DNA from: Amphimedon queenslandica
Lineage: Eukaryota > Porifera > Demospongiae > Haplosclerida > Niphatidae
Assembly: GCF_000090795.2 (NCBI RefSeq)
Contig: NW_003546694.1
Span: 54,276-80,773, forward strand
Reading direction: 5' to 3'
DNA length: 26,498 nt
The notes below the pieces were generated by a model. The model was not told the origin of the DNA. It searched no databases and was given only the letters and a program-made list of their open reading frames with translations. The stretch's first letter is position 1. Each line of letters starts with the position of its first letter. Position numbers and translations under genes: made by a program. Positions 10,851-20,854 of this stretch are shown here, one piece after another.

Positions 10851-10940
10851 TTGTATAATGCAGCTGGAAGAGGAGATATTAATTCCACTGAGACTGCCGC
10901 CCTCTCTAACGGGACAGATATCAATTGGAAGCATCCTAAT
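10851..10940 (+). pseudogene. Isolated worn ankyrin-repeat exon
   Basis: About 90 nt after an acceptor-like GATGACAG encode LYNAAGRGDIN followed by ALSNGTDINWKHPN, ending near GTG|GTAATA. The pattern (AA-x-x-G, then a G-x-D-I-N turn) is that of one 30 to 33-residue ankyrin repeat, but the helix-2 leucines are largely lost (STETAALSNG where VVKLLLENG is usual). No neighbouring repeat is found within 1 kb, so it looks like a stranded relic. Confidence 0.5.
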
Positions 10941-11168
10941 GTGGTAATAATGAGTACATGTACATGTACCTGCAGTTTAGTTATAAATCAGTTTGTTATA
11001 TTAATATTGTGTAATTGCCGTATTTCCTCATTGAAGCACCTAGGCATCTATTCTTATAGAGACCCGTTTGCTTGGCATTTAAATGAAGTGCACGTGTTTA
11101 TAACATGTATATGAGGATAATTTTTTTTGCTAAGGAGTCTTCTATGAGCTTCCTTCTCAACTATATCC

Positions 11169-11230
11169 AGGGCATAGCTAAGGTAGGGCACAGTGGGGCA
11201 CATGCCCCACCATTACAAACATGTGCCCTA
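11169..11230. mobile_element. hAT-type terminal inverted repeat with nested palindrome
   Basis: CAGGGCATAGCTAAGGTAGG resembles the common hAT terminus CAGGGGCGTAGCTAGG. Directly inside, GTAGGGCACA pairs perfectly with TGTGCCCTAC, and within that GTGGGGCA pairs with TGCCCCAC, giving a strong nested hairpin. It lies 230 bp upstream of the exon at 11459. No matching right terminus was found in the window. Confidence 0.5.
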
Positions 11231-11458
11231 CCAAATGCATAAATCACCAACTTGTCACTTTAACATCATATCTCTAGCAAAAATGTGTTAGAAACAAACA
11301 AGTTCATACAAGCACAAGAATTTCCACTATTTACTTAGCTAATTCGCCTCACAGGCTGAGCTTGCACGATGAGACTCAGACTCCGTTTCCGTATTGCCAG
11401 TTGCCACACCTTATGGGAGTAGTCAGACACACCCATAATTGATTTCACATGTACTGTC

Positions 11459-11788
11459 ATGGCTAAACAGCTTTCCATATTTGACTGTTTATCGAGAGAT
11501 ACTGTAGATATGCCTTCAACTAGCACTGCTGCACTTCATGAAAGTAATATCCAAGATGAAGAGATTTCATTGGAAGATAAAGATGAACTATCTGAAGAAG
11601 AACTGCCTCAAGAAGAACTGCGAACACTGGGCGACGAGACTATGCAAACACCTGATGACTTGGTACAGGCAATAGTGGTGGATTGTTCTGAGCCTTGCTC
11701 TGTCTCAGGGACATTACTAATGATTTACATTGTTACTAGTGCTACTGAAATTCCTTCAATATTTCTTGATGGAAAACAGGTAATTTAG
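11459..11788 (+). CDS. Acidic N-terminal exon, probably of a hAT-type transposase
   Basis: ATG at 11459 opens a 109-codon frame that begins MAKQLSIFDCLSRD. It continues with a glutamate/aspartate-rich segment (SLEDKDELSEEELPQEEL, about residues 38-55) and then DDLVQAIVVDCSEPC. The frame runs past a good donor at 11779 (AAACAG|GTAATT) and stops 6 nt later, so the natural reading is a first exon. A basic or phenylalanine-bearing start followed by an acidic linker is common at the N-terminus of ZMYM/ZNF862-like hAT transposases, and a hAT-like terminus lies just upstream. I see no downstream exons with the catalytic core, so the element is truncated or internally deleted. The assignment is an inference. 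Confidence 0.45.
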   Translation: MAKQLSIFDCLSRDTVDMPSTSTAALHESNIQDEEISLEDKDELSEEELPQEELRTLGDETMQTPDDLVQAIVVDCSEPCSVSGTLLMIYIVTSATEIPSIFLDGKQVI

Positions 11789-11936
11789 AAATCAGAAAAC
11801 TTCACAAGGACACTTTTAATAATAATTAAAAGATAAATGTGTTTACACAGGATCAACAATTATTACTATTACAGAGACTTTGGCCCTGTTCTAAGTAACA
11901 TTAATGATTCGTAATCTAGAACAAGTCCCAGGTGAC

Positions 11937-12243
11937 ATTTTGACAAAATTGACTAGGAGAGAATTCTAATTTTCCGATTAATGTACATGTAGTTATATTA
12001 TGTACAAGGTTTGAGTTGATTCCGATCAGAATTAGATTTCTATGAATTTTTTAAGTTGCACCTTTATGAAGCCAGAGTCCCTGTAATGCATTGTATATTG
12101 TACAGAGTCATTGGCTAATTTTGCCAAAAATAGCAAGGAGGGAATTCTGCAATTTTATTGTTTTTTTCTGATGTATATACATGCACTTATGTTGTAAAGA
12201 AACTTTAAAGTGATTCTGATCAAAATTAGATTTTTATGAAATT
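11937..12243. repeat. Two diverged direct copies of a ~115-bp unit
   Basis: The segment from about 11937 to 12052 and that from about 12116 to 12243 share blocks in the same order: GAATTCT..AATTTT, then GATTC.GATCA.AATTAGATT, then TATGAA. The copies are roughly 70-75% alike by eye and lie in non-coding DNA. Confidence 0.6.
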
Positions 12244-12970
12244 AAAGAAAGATTTTAAGCAATTTTTCACCAGAGGTACACAGTGGAAAATGGGCTATCA
12301 TTAATTAGCAATTTATTGTGACAGCATCGTTATGTACCATCACTCAAAATGAAAGTGGCAGCTTCACTATCACTTAGTAATGGTAGTTTTACTAAATGCA
12401 ACAGCTCTATTGGCTAAAGCCTTGAGTACCACTTTCCAAAATGGGCCATTTTAAAAAAATGCTCATAACTTTAAAATTTAAGTTAGAATAACCTCAAACT
12501 TCAACTTCTACATTGCATATAAGTACATCATATGTATCATAAAATTAATAAAAATTTAGTGTGATGCAGTCATGCATTTTTCATTTCAAAAAAGCTATTG
12601 GTTAATAGTAGTGTTACTTACATGTAGTAGGATTTACATCCTTTGTTCAAAATGACTGAACAACTTTTGCAGCTCTTAGTTTATGAAACTTTATATTTAG
12701 CATAAGACATGCATATGAATTAATAATTGTAAAATGTTTTTCTGATATATTCTGTCTCACTTTTTATGCTGATTCTGTGTCTACAATGAATAATATCTCC
12801 AATCCATAGTAAATCACTTGATCACATGACCTGTGATTGATCAATTAGATTCCAAATTGCGTAACACATGTGACATTATGTTGCTGCTGATACACTTTTA
12901 GTGCATCGATCTGTATTTTGAGTCATGATGACTATTGAAAAAAGAACCAGTTCTGTAAACATGTTTATTA
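12244..12970. other. Non-coding AT-rich stretch
   Basis: No supported exon. Contains low-complexity text such as GCTCATAACTTTAAAATTTA near 12462, which looks like an interspersed repeat, and nothing recognisable as a promoter. Confidence 0.5.
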
Positions 12971-13186
12971 CCTTAAGGTTACTTTTAAATGCGAGTACTA
13001 TTAATTGCGATTTTTGCGTTTGGGTTAAAAATCGCAATTATTAATACATGCAATTATTAATAATGACATCATGATGCCATATAACTATTAGTAATAATTA
13101 CTTAATCGCAATTTTTAATACCAGCAAAATCTACCTTGTGCTAAAATCGCAAAATTTAGTACCCGCAATTAAAAGTCACTCTAAGG
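12971..13186. mobile_element. TA-flanked palindromic MITE (216 bp)
   Basis: Left end CCTTAAGGTTACTTTTAAAT and reverse-complemented right end CCTTAGAGTGACTTTTAATT continue into GCGAGTACTA and GCGGGTACTA. TA flanks both sides (12969-12970, 13187-13188). The interior repeats AATCGCAATT motifs in both orientations, so nearly the whole element can fold back. It lies about 350 bp upstream of the receptor start. Confidence 0.8.
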
Positions 13187-13188
13187 TA

Positions 13189-13536
13189 TTTATTATTACC
13201 ATGTACATTTTATATGTAGTTTCAGCTTTAGGATTTGTGCTCCATTAGTTTTCATCAATACAAGCACGAAATAATAAATCACAGTTGTAATGAGTACAAT
13301 TTATAACAGAATTTGGTTTTAACATTATACTCATGTCATCTATAATACAAAAGCACTGCATGCACAAACAAGGAAAAGTTGAAGTAAACAAAGTAAAAGT
13401 AAAAGTAAACAAGGAAAAGTTAACGTAAAAAGAAATGAACAAGCACTCATCATAAACATTATACTGGTTTCAATATTTAAGCATTGACAAAGCAAACTCC
13501 TACACAGAATAATGCAACAGCTTGCATAAAATACTA
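13189..13536. promoter_or_regulatory. Upstream region of the receptor gene
   Basis: About 350 bp between the MITE and the receptor ATG. It holds a purine-rich block of AAAGTAAAAGTAAAC repeats (13385-13425) and no clear TATA box. That it acts as promoter or 5' UTR is inferred from position only. Confidence 0.25.
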
Positions 13537-15696
13537 ATGTTCAGAGTATTTCTGGCCATTCAAATCATGGTGTCCTTGTTCTTTTGCTTTCTACTTTTTC
13601 AGTCTGTACAGAGTGTTGTACAGTTTCAATATGATACTCCTCCTGAATCCGTACTCATCACTGATGGTGGCAATAGAATAAATGGAGTACAGGATCGGAG
13701 AGGGAAGGACATCATTTTGGGAGGATTGTTCACAATTCATAATGATGCAGAAGGATCTGCTGGTGCAAAGTGTGGTGAAAGAGTCTGGGGCCATGGTATA
13801 GAACTGTTAGAAGCAATGTTTTATGCACTGGATAGTATAAACAGTGACCCTGATCTATTGCCTAATATAACCCTTGGATATGATATCAGAGATACTTGTC
13901 AAAGTGACAATATAGCTCTTGATGAAAGTGTTAACCTTGTCTTTACAAATACCGATGCTGAATCTGGTACTTGTAGACCATTAGATGCATCAGATAATGA
14001 CTCTATTCAAATACCAGTAGCAGCAACAATTGGTCCTTTGGAAAGCTTCATATCCATTCCAGTGGCTAGTTTCTTTCGTCTATTCCAAATGTCTCAAGTC
14101 AGTTATGGCTCCACTTCAACTGAATTAAATAATCGTAATCAATATGGATACTTTTTCCGGACAATACCTACAAACAATGCAGGAGTACAAGCTATGATTG
14201 ACATCATGTTGTATTATGAATGGGATCATGTTTCAATTATACACTCTGATGATCTTTTTGGGTCATCATTTAATCGAGATTTTCTCTTAGTTGCTAAAGC
14301 TAAAGAAATTTGCATTGATGCTAATGAGCCAATAAGAGATGACTTTGATGATTCAGACTACCGTGAGTTGGCACAGTTATTATTCTTCAACACAACAGCC
14401 AATGTGATTGTACTATTGGCTTCTTTAGATCATGCCAAAAATTTGCTAAATTATGCACAAATGGTTAAAGATAGCAATATTGCCAAAAGAAACTTTGTCT
14501 GGATTGTAACTGATGCATCTGCTGCAGCAGCAACTGAATTTACAGGTGATGTCATTGCTGGGATGTGGGGAATTTTTCCACCTTCAGAACCAATTATAAC
14601 ATTAGATGATTACTTTTCAAAGTTAACAGCTTCTACTAACAAGCGAAATCCTTGGTACATTAGTTATTACGAAGAAGTCTTTAAATGCACCAATGAAATT
14701 AATTGTAACAATAGCAGCATCACTTCAGTTGAAGGTTATGTGCAGTTCCCATATGTTGCCAATGTCGTTGATGCTGTGTATAGTCTTGCCCATGCAATAC
14801 ATTCGTTTATACAAAATAATTGTCAACAACCAGTGGTGTGGATTTCATATAACCAANNNNNNNNNNNNNNNNNNNNNNNNNNNNNNNNNNNNNNNNNNNN
14901 NNNNNNNNNNNNNNNNNNNNNNNNNNNNNNNNNNNNNNNNNNNNNNNNNNNNNNNNNNNNNNNNNNNNNNNNNNNNNNNNNNNNNNNNNNNNNNNNNNNN
15001 NNNNNNNNNNNNNNNNNNNNNNNNNNNNNNNNNNNNNNNNNNNNNNNNNNNNNNNNNNNNNNNNNNNNNNNNNNNNNNNNNNNNNNNNNNNNNNNNNNNN
15101 NNNNNNNNNNNNNNNNNNNNNNNNNNNNNNNNNNNNNNNNNNNNNNNNNNNNNNNNNNNNNNNNNNNNNNNNNNNNNNNNNNNNNNNNNNNNNNNNNNNN
15201 NNNNNNNNNNNNNNNNNNNNNNNNNNNNNNNNNNNNNNNNNNNNNNNNNNNNATCACTTGTAGTCCAGTGCAATAGTCCCCATACAGCAATGATTACTAT
15301 TCTCATGGTGTATTACAGTATTCTCCTTATTGCTAGCAATGTACTTGCCATCTTAACGATAAGATTCCCACAAAACTTTAACGAATCAAAATACGTTGCA
15401 TTTTCCACGTTTTCTTTTGGTCTAATGTGGATAGCATTTATCTTTACTTATCTTAATACAGCTGACAAGTTTCAAACTGCTGTGGTATCATTCACCATTC
15501 AGATGAGTGCCATGGTAGTGTTGCTGTGCTTGTTTGCCCTCGTGTCTTCATTGTATTGTTCCTGTCCAAACGTACAGTGAATGATGCTGATAATAGAAAA
15601 AATGCTATGACTGGAGAAGACTGCAAGATAAAACCAAAAGTTACAATTTCTTCTTCAACACAAGAAACAGTTACTACTGATTTTAAAAATAACTAA
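13537..15696 (+). CDS. Metabotropic glutamate receptor-like class C GPCR (gap and frameshift)
   Basis: Plasma-membrane receptor: a Venus-flytrap ligand-binding domain on seven membrane helices, coupling to G proteins. The start is the ATG at 13537 (MFRVFLAIQIMV), followed by a hydrophobic signal peptide to about residue 26. The flytrap domain shows GGLFTIHN, CGERVWGHGIELLEAMFYAL, LLPNITLGYDIRDTC, the binding loop SYGSTSTEL (residues 189-197), HSDDLFG (236-242, where mGluRs have HTEGNYG), the VTDAS aspartate (326) and DDYFSKLTASTNKRNPW. Sequence is lost at 14857-15252. After it come TM5 (ILMVYYSILLIASNVLAI), the FPQNFNESKYVAFS loop, TM6, TM7 and a short tail. At about 15537 a 1-nt loss shifts the frame: the family-like PRVFIVLFLSKR and the tail to TAA (15694-15696) lie in the next frame, while the unshifted frame stops at 15578. 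It could be a pseudogene or an assembly error beside the gap. GABA-B-like is the alternative class, but the loop motifs favour mGluR-like. Confidence 0.85.
14857..15252. other. Assembly gap (396 N)
   Basis: All bases are N. It removes the end of the ligand-binding domain, any cysteine-rich linker and TM1-TM4. Those parts normally need about 200 or more residues, more than 396 nt can encode, so either the gap length is an estimate or part of the receptor is missing. Confidence 1.
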
Positions 15697-15957
15697 ACAA
15701 AAGTTAGTTGAGGGGATAATTTATGTGTAATACTGCTATTAATTAGTGCTGCTTACTATAGTTATTTGTAGTGTTGCTTATAGTGTTAGTTTCTTGTTAT
15801 GTTTATTTTTAATAATTATTAATAATATTGACTATGAATGATCAGCTAAGTGTTCATCATGTAATTGATGGTTGATATAGCCAATGGTATTTTTCAGAAA
15901 TGGCTAATATTTTGAAAGGGTCATAACTCAAGAATTTTCTGTCAGAATCATAAAGTA
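15697..15957. other. 3' flank of the receptor gene
   Basis: AT-rich, no exon seen. No canonical AATAAA is evident within 150 bp of the stop. Confidence 0.4.
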
Positions 15958-16697
15958 ATACTCATCAGTCAAGTGTCATATCATCTTGTGAACTGTAGTC
16001 GTTAATACAATAATAATAATGTTAATGTCTTAAACACAAAGTTGCCTGTAAAAAATTGATTAAAAAATAGACTTGGATGAGTAATGAAAATTTATTAAAA
16101 ACACAAAAAGCTTCAGTGATACTTGAGGTCAGGTCATCAAAGCATGCATGTAGAGAAGTATGGGCCACTCACAAAAGGCTTACATGCACCTTTATTTATA
16201 AAATTCTGTCTAATTCTCTCTCATTTGAGACAGTTTTTAGATTTTAGCTGTACAGTACTCACACCATATCTTAATCCTACATTTAGATCAACAACTGAAA
16301 TCAAAAATGCTAAAAAAATTAAATCTGTACATGCATGTACATTACTACATTACATGTACATGTACAACTCACATCATCTCTAGACTCAATATGAGCACCA
16401 TTCTCCAGTAACCACTGGATAGCATCAATCTTATCATTGGCATCTGCTCCATGTAATGGAGTCCATGCACTTACTCTATAAGATAGAAACACAACAAATA
16501 AAGTACACATACATGTACGTGTACATACAAAAGCCAATTTTATTACACCATTATTACACAGTTCTTATCCACCATTGGCAAATCCTTGTGAATGAGATAC
16601 ATGTACATGATATTAATTGACTTGTTAATGATAATCACTTTTATACTGTAAATCAAAAAATTATCTTGGACACCATGATGGAGGTATACATGCACTT
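15958..16697. repeat. Left arm of a ~735-bp inverted duplication
   Basis: Reverse complement of 20855-21589 with few substitutions and small indels. Matching landmarks include the ATACTCATCAGTCAAGTGTC end (15958), CATGCATGTAGAGAAGTAT, the ankyrin exon, CCACCATTGGCAA and the ATACATGCACTT end (16697). The match stops abruptly at both ends. The spacer (16698-20854) holds a dead transposase. Confidence 0.9.
16373..16475 (-). pseudogene. Ankyrin-repeat exon, left-arm copy
   Basis: A 103-nt exon between a TCTTATAG acceptor and a GAT|GTGAGT donor encodes one ankyrin repeat: AWTPLHGADANDK, IDAIQWLLENGAHIES, then RDD. It is open and well formed. It differs from the right-arm copy by, among others, VS for VT at the start and R for G near the end. 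No further exons of an ankyrin gene are seen to its left, where the receptor lies, so this copy is stranded by the inversion. Confidence 0.75.
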
Positions 16698-17140
16698 TGT
16701 ACAGTATTCAATGGGGAAGAGTAGTCTCGCCCCGCCCTTTCGCTACCTGCAGAGGAAGGGTCTGGAGACACTCAAGGTAAAAGTGTGTGCTCATGCAGAG
16801 AAATTCAAGTCCCAATCAGATCGCTTGAACCACGTGTAGGACAAGAAGTCATGTGACCGAAGAGCTCTGTTTAAGACAAGAGAAAGAATGAGGACCAATT
16901 AAAGGAAGGAAGGAGCCTGTAACGCTCCCTGGACTCCTTTCTCAAAGTTTAAGAGCAGCATTAGGCAGTTGCAATAAAATTACTTGGTTTAGGCCACTCC
17001 AATTAGATTTGTAGTTTCTCCTTACACACGCGGTACTGATGCGGGCGGGCGGTAAGTTAATTTTAATTATAAATTTTGATTATAATGTCGCTAAATAAAC
17101 ATTATTTTTAAAAGCCAAAAATGAATAAACATATTCATAG
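16698..17140. other. 3' flank of the dead transposase
   Basis: No exon. Contains a GC-rich block (TAGTCTCGCCCCGCCC, near 16731), an imperfect palindrome AGGAGCCTGTAACGCTCCCT (near 16911) and GCGGGCGGGCGG (about 17041-17052). These look like worn transposon termini, but no matching partner was found at the other side of the transposase. Confidence 0.35.
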
Positions 17141-20100
17141 CTACTTCTTTAGTTGTCTTTTTCTAATAGCTGGTTTATCAGAGCACAACTGACACTGAAG
17201 ATACTTATTCTCTTCAACATAAGGTTGCTCTTTAGCACAATATATACATATAGGATCATTATTAGCAGAATAGTACAGTACTTCTATTGGTTCAAAACAA
17301 TCATGATCTCTGACATCTACATACAGACAGACAGTAGGTAGATCTAATTCTTTTAAAGACGATCCACAGGTATAAATGAAATTTTGCAATAATATCTGAA
17401 GCTGTTCTCGCTCCTCTTTCTTTAATTTATATTTGGAAAATATAAGCCTCCACATATCACACTCTGCACACTGCAGCATTAGGTCACTGTTCTTAGCATG
17501 TTGTACATGTGCATAATATGGCAGCTTCCTTTTAGCTCTTTTTGATAATAACTCTCCAGGGGGCTTATAAGAGGGTCAGTATTTTTCTGTATTTTCATCT
17601 TTTGGGCTAAAAACATCAGCAAATGGGAGATAGTGCCCTCCATCACCATCAGGAACAGGAAAAGGAATGTGACGCAATTTCTTAAAAACATCTAGTGGCA
17701 GACGAATGGGTGCACAAATATTGCATGACGTTTCTCCACATTTAAGAACGTCAAAAGAATAATGTCCTGCCTGGCAACAATGATCAATAAACTTAAGTAC
17801 TTTAGGATGGTCCTTCATTGTTTCCCATCTATAAACTGCATCTTCAGATAACGTAGCATCAATAGATATAATAGCAGACCAAAAGTCACTAATTTCAGCT
17901 GAAGTGGCTGAAAAGAATGATTGTATAAATTTATCATGGAGTTTGAGTCTAGTAAAAATATCATTTAGGAGAATAATTACCGTTGACAAGCTGTCTTGTA
18001 CTTTTAACTCCTTTCCTCTTAATCGGCTTCTTATATCAGCAATAGTGCTGCATTTTGCAACTTTCTTCTCTAATTCTTCTGGCATTTTAGCCCTGGCGAG
18101 TCCAACACATTGTAATCCAAGGTTAAACATCACCCTTTCAACAGGATTTTGCCATGAGTGAAAAGGAGCTGTCCTAGCTGCACATAAATAATCAAGATCT
18201 AGCTTTAAAAATAAAGATATTAACGAAAACTTGACAGACCAATAAGTTAGCCAGTGATCTGGTCCTCCATCCGAGTATATGAACAAGACAGGTTTTGAAA
18301 AAAATTGAGACTGAAGGATTTTATACAGCTCACAAGAATGACGATTAGGAGTTGAGTGCTGAAAAACAGAATCTTTTAATCCTACATAAGCTGACCCTAT
18401 GTACAAACAAAAGATGACAGCTAAGTAATATTTACATTATGGAATCAATTCCATGCAAATACATTAATCCATAAAATAAAGGGGATGAGTCAACATCAAT
18501 TAAGTGGGTTTAGCCAATAATATAAATTGTATCAATCAGAGGATTCCATGGAACACATTGATCCCCACTAGTACATTGTTTTTAAAGTAGAGAGGCATTG
18601 AACAATGCCAATGAAATTACAGATAGTCTCTCATGTCTCATAATAGCAGAATCTACTGTATTACTATAAATGCACACACCAAGTAAAAACTGTTACTACA
18701 TACACAATAATTGTATGTACCATCAATATCATACATCTATTTATGAATAGACTTAAATGTTTAAGCTGTGTTTAGATTTTGATGTCTTTTCCTGACAAGT
18801 ACATGTACATAGGCTTTTTTGTAAGGATTATGCCCATTACGAACAAAACATGCTTGTATGAATCATTGAAATGAAATTGAAACTAGTTAAGTAAATTGCA
18901 CACACCCCATTATATTTTATAAACATCAGAATGACTGATCTATGCATAGACCATGAGTACATGTACTGTAATAAATTATACATGTAGTTCACAAACCTGA
19001 ATACCATGTATCACATATTTGATCAGGTACTTCTATAACAAACACCACTGATGGTATAAGAAAAAAATGGTAAAATCACGATCCCCTACAGTCATATACT
19101 CATCTTCTCGTACTGGTACTCATCTCCCTCTCTCTGCTGCAGCTACTGGGAATCCAGGCTCACCTGTGCTAATCTTGTGTTTGTCATCCAAAGAAACAAA
19201 GCCACAGTAATCTTTAAAAGCTATTGCATACTCTCTCAGATAACTGTAGAGGGCAGCAGCATAGTGTGAATCAATATGGTACTTCCTCCACTGTCTCTGC
19301 TGTACCATAAATTTAAGTTTAAAACGACCTGTATAGTGAAGAGACTGATGTGATGATGGAATCTTTGGCCAAAACTGCAAGCGAACCCATTCAACAGATG
19401 GAATGGGTGTGTTTTCTGGACAACGCTTTGCTATTTGTGCTACAAAATCTCTCATGGAGATGGCACGAGCCAGATGCATGATGAAACCATGGTGTCTATC
19501 ATCAACAGCAACCTGCATTTCTTCATTTAAAAACTTTTAACACTCAGTCCAAAAATCTTCATATAGAGTCCCCTGCTTTCCATTATGCCGACGAAGGTCA
19601 TCAACTATATCTGGGTCTTCCATCTCAATAATCCTCTTCACCCTTTCATCTACCTCTGCTTGATGTAAATTACTAGATGCTGATTGATCACCTATCAATG
19701 CATAAGTATAAATTAAGAGGATTTTCAAAAACTTACCAGTCAGATTCTTGTAAAAACACCTTAATACAGAAGGCTTTACTGCCTGTGATACTCTTCCAAT
19801 TTTAGTAAACATTTCTTGCCTATTGGCGCACAAGTGAAATACAGGAATTTGTTGTTTTGCCTTCTCTGCTGAAGGAGCACTTTTTTCCAAACTTTCCTGA
19901 TCTGTGGCATCATCTGGAACTCTCCATAAAAAGTGACAGTTACCAACATTATTTCCAGGTGAATATATAAGAACAGTTGGACTTGACTAACCAAAAGCTA
20001 TTAAAAAGTTAACAACTCTGTGTCTTGCTGAATGTTCCTTTGGAAGTAAATCAGTAAAATGTAAAACTTCAAATAAGGGCAAGCTTTGGAGACGTTCTTC

Positions 20101-20217
20101 TATAGGAGCTAGGGCCATTGGAATGTCACTCGTATCCTCACATGGATGAATCGCAAGATGAAAAAGAGAGGCAGTGTTTAATATGTAGCTCAAAGAACTC
20201 TTCAACTGTGCATTCAT
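17141..20217 (-). pseudogene. DDE-type transposase pseudogene with Cys-rich tail
   Basis: Read right to left: N-terminal block (ALAPIEERLQSLPLFEVL), CHFLWRVPDD, VFHLCANRQEMFTK, a 47-nt intron (donor ACTG|GTAAGT, acceptor GATAG), IIEMEDPDIVDDLRRHNG, then the catalytic core. Its likely acidic residues are D in CGFVSLDDKHKISTGEPG, D in YSDGGPDHWLTY and E in WQNPVERVM, 44 residues after the second D. Between them lie VVFVIEVPDQICDTWYSG and, after a ~600-nt intron, SAYVGLKDSVFQHSTPNRH. The tail has paired cysteines (CAECDMW, CGETSCNICA, CIYCA, CQLCSD), a probable zinc-binding region. Lesions: TAG at 19987, TAA at 19537, TGA at 19120, a frameshift in the A7 run at 19061-19067, and TGA at 17576. The N-terminus above 20120 also seems shifted. 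I recall similar unnamed families in cnidarians and sponges but cannot assign a superfamily. Confidence 0.7.
18397..18996 (-). other. Long intron of the transposase pseudogene
   Basis: Bounded by CAG|GTTTGT (exon end 18997) and TTTGTACATAG (exon start 18396). The phases match: one base, then two bases of a glycine codon. About 600 nt is long next to the 47-nt intron, so it may contain an unrecognised insertion. TACATG runs occur at about 18800 and 18957. Confidence 0.6.
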
Positions 20218-20366
20218 CGTCTTTAATCTGTAATATCATCCAGGGTAATATGTTACTTTTACCTACAGTAGAAACTCAAGTGTTTACAAGACGTGAAGTA
20301 TATGAAGGAAATGCCATGATAACAGTAGTAAGGGAAGAAACTAATTCAGATGTATACCAAATGTGT

Positions 20367-20500
20367 GAGGGATACCTCTGATTGAGTGAGAGATACTGCC
20401 TAGTGAGTGAAGGGTACCTCCGAGTGAGTGAGGGGTACCTCCGAGTGAGTGAGGAATACCTCCGAGTGAGTGAGGAACACCTCCGAGTGAGTGAGGGGTA
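20367..20500. repeat. 21-bp minisatellite (about 6 copies)
   Basis: Tandem copies of GGGTACCTCCGAGTGAGTGA plus one base. The first two copies are diverged and the last four nearly identical. On the plus strand the unit reads as a heptad EGYLRVS without stops in the later copies, but no gene frame feeds into it: the upstream frame is the reverse of the transposase and has a TGA inside the array. Confidence 0.9.
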
Positions 20501-20854
20501 GTTGGAGAATGAGAAAGGGTGGACTTAATTGAATAGACCGATAGCAGGGCAATGAGAATTAGGATTGACCTCAGTCTCGGGAATATAGATAATCTTTAAC
20601 GTTATCTCCTACTAAAATATAATAAAGTTTCGACAAAGAAGCAACTATACCTGAATCCTTCTTCGTCAATGATCTAGATTTAAGGAGATACAACAAGATT
20701 TACAAACCTAGTTACTCATCAGAAAAGTTAGCAGACACCTTCACACACGTGTTTATGGTAATTTTATTTTAATTAAAAAGTAATGAAAAATTAAAATCTT
20801 GGTGTGGGTGAGCGGCCAGGCAAGGAGTCATTTTTTCATTGCTACGGCTCTGCT
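20501..20854. other. Spacer between minisatellite and right inverted arm
   Basis: No exon seen. It includes a GTGTGGGTGAGCGGCCAGGC block near 20801 that could be a worn transposon end. Confidence 0.35.

Noticed and set aside
13522..13536. Receptor start extended to 13522
   Set aside because: The codon at 13522 is TTG; the first in-frame ATG is 13537 and gives a normal signal peptide.
14823..15306. Long minus-strand open frames across the gap
   Set aside because: They consist almost only of N and are artefacts.
20118..20381. Plus-strand open frame over the transposase N-terminus
   Set aside because: It is the mirror of the minus-strand coding sequence, which carries the recognisable motifs.
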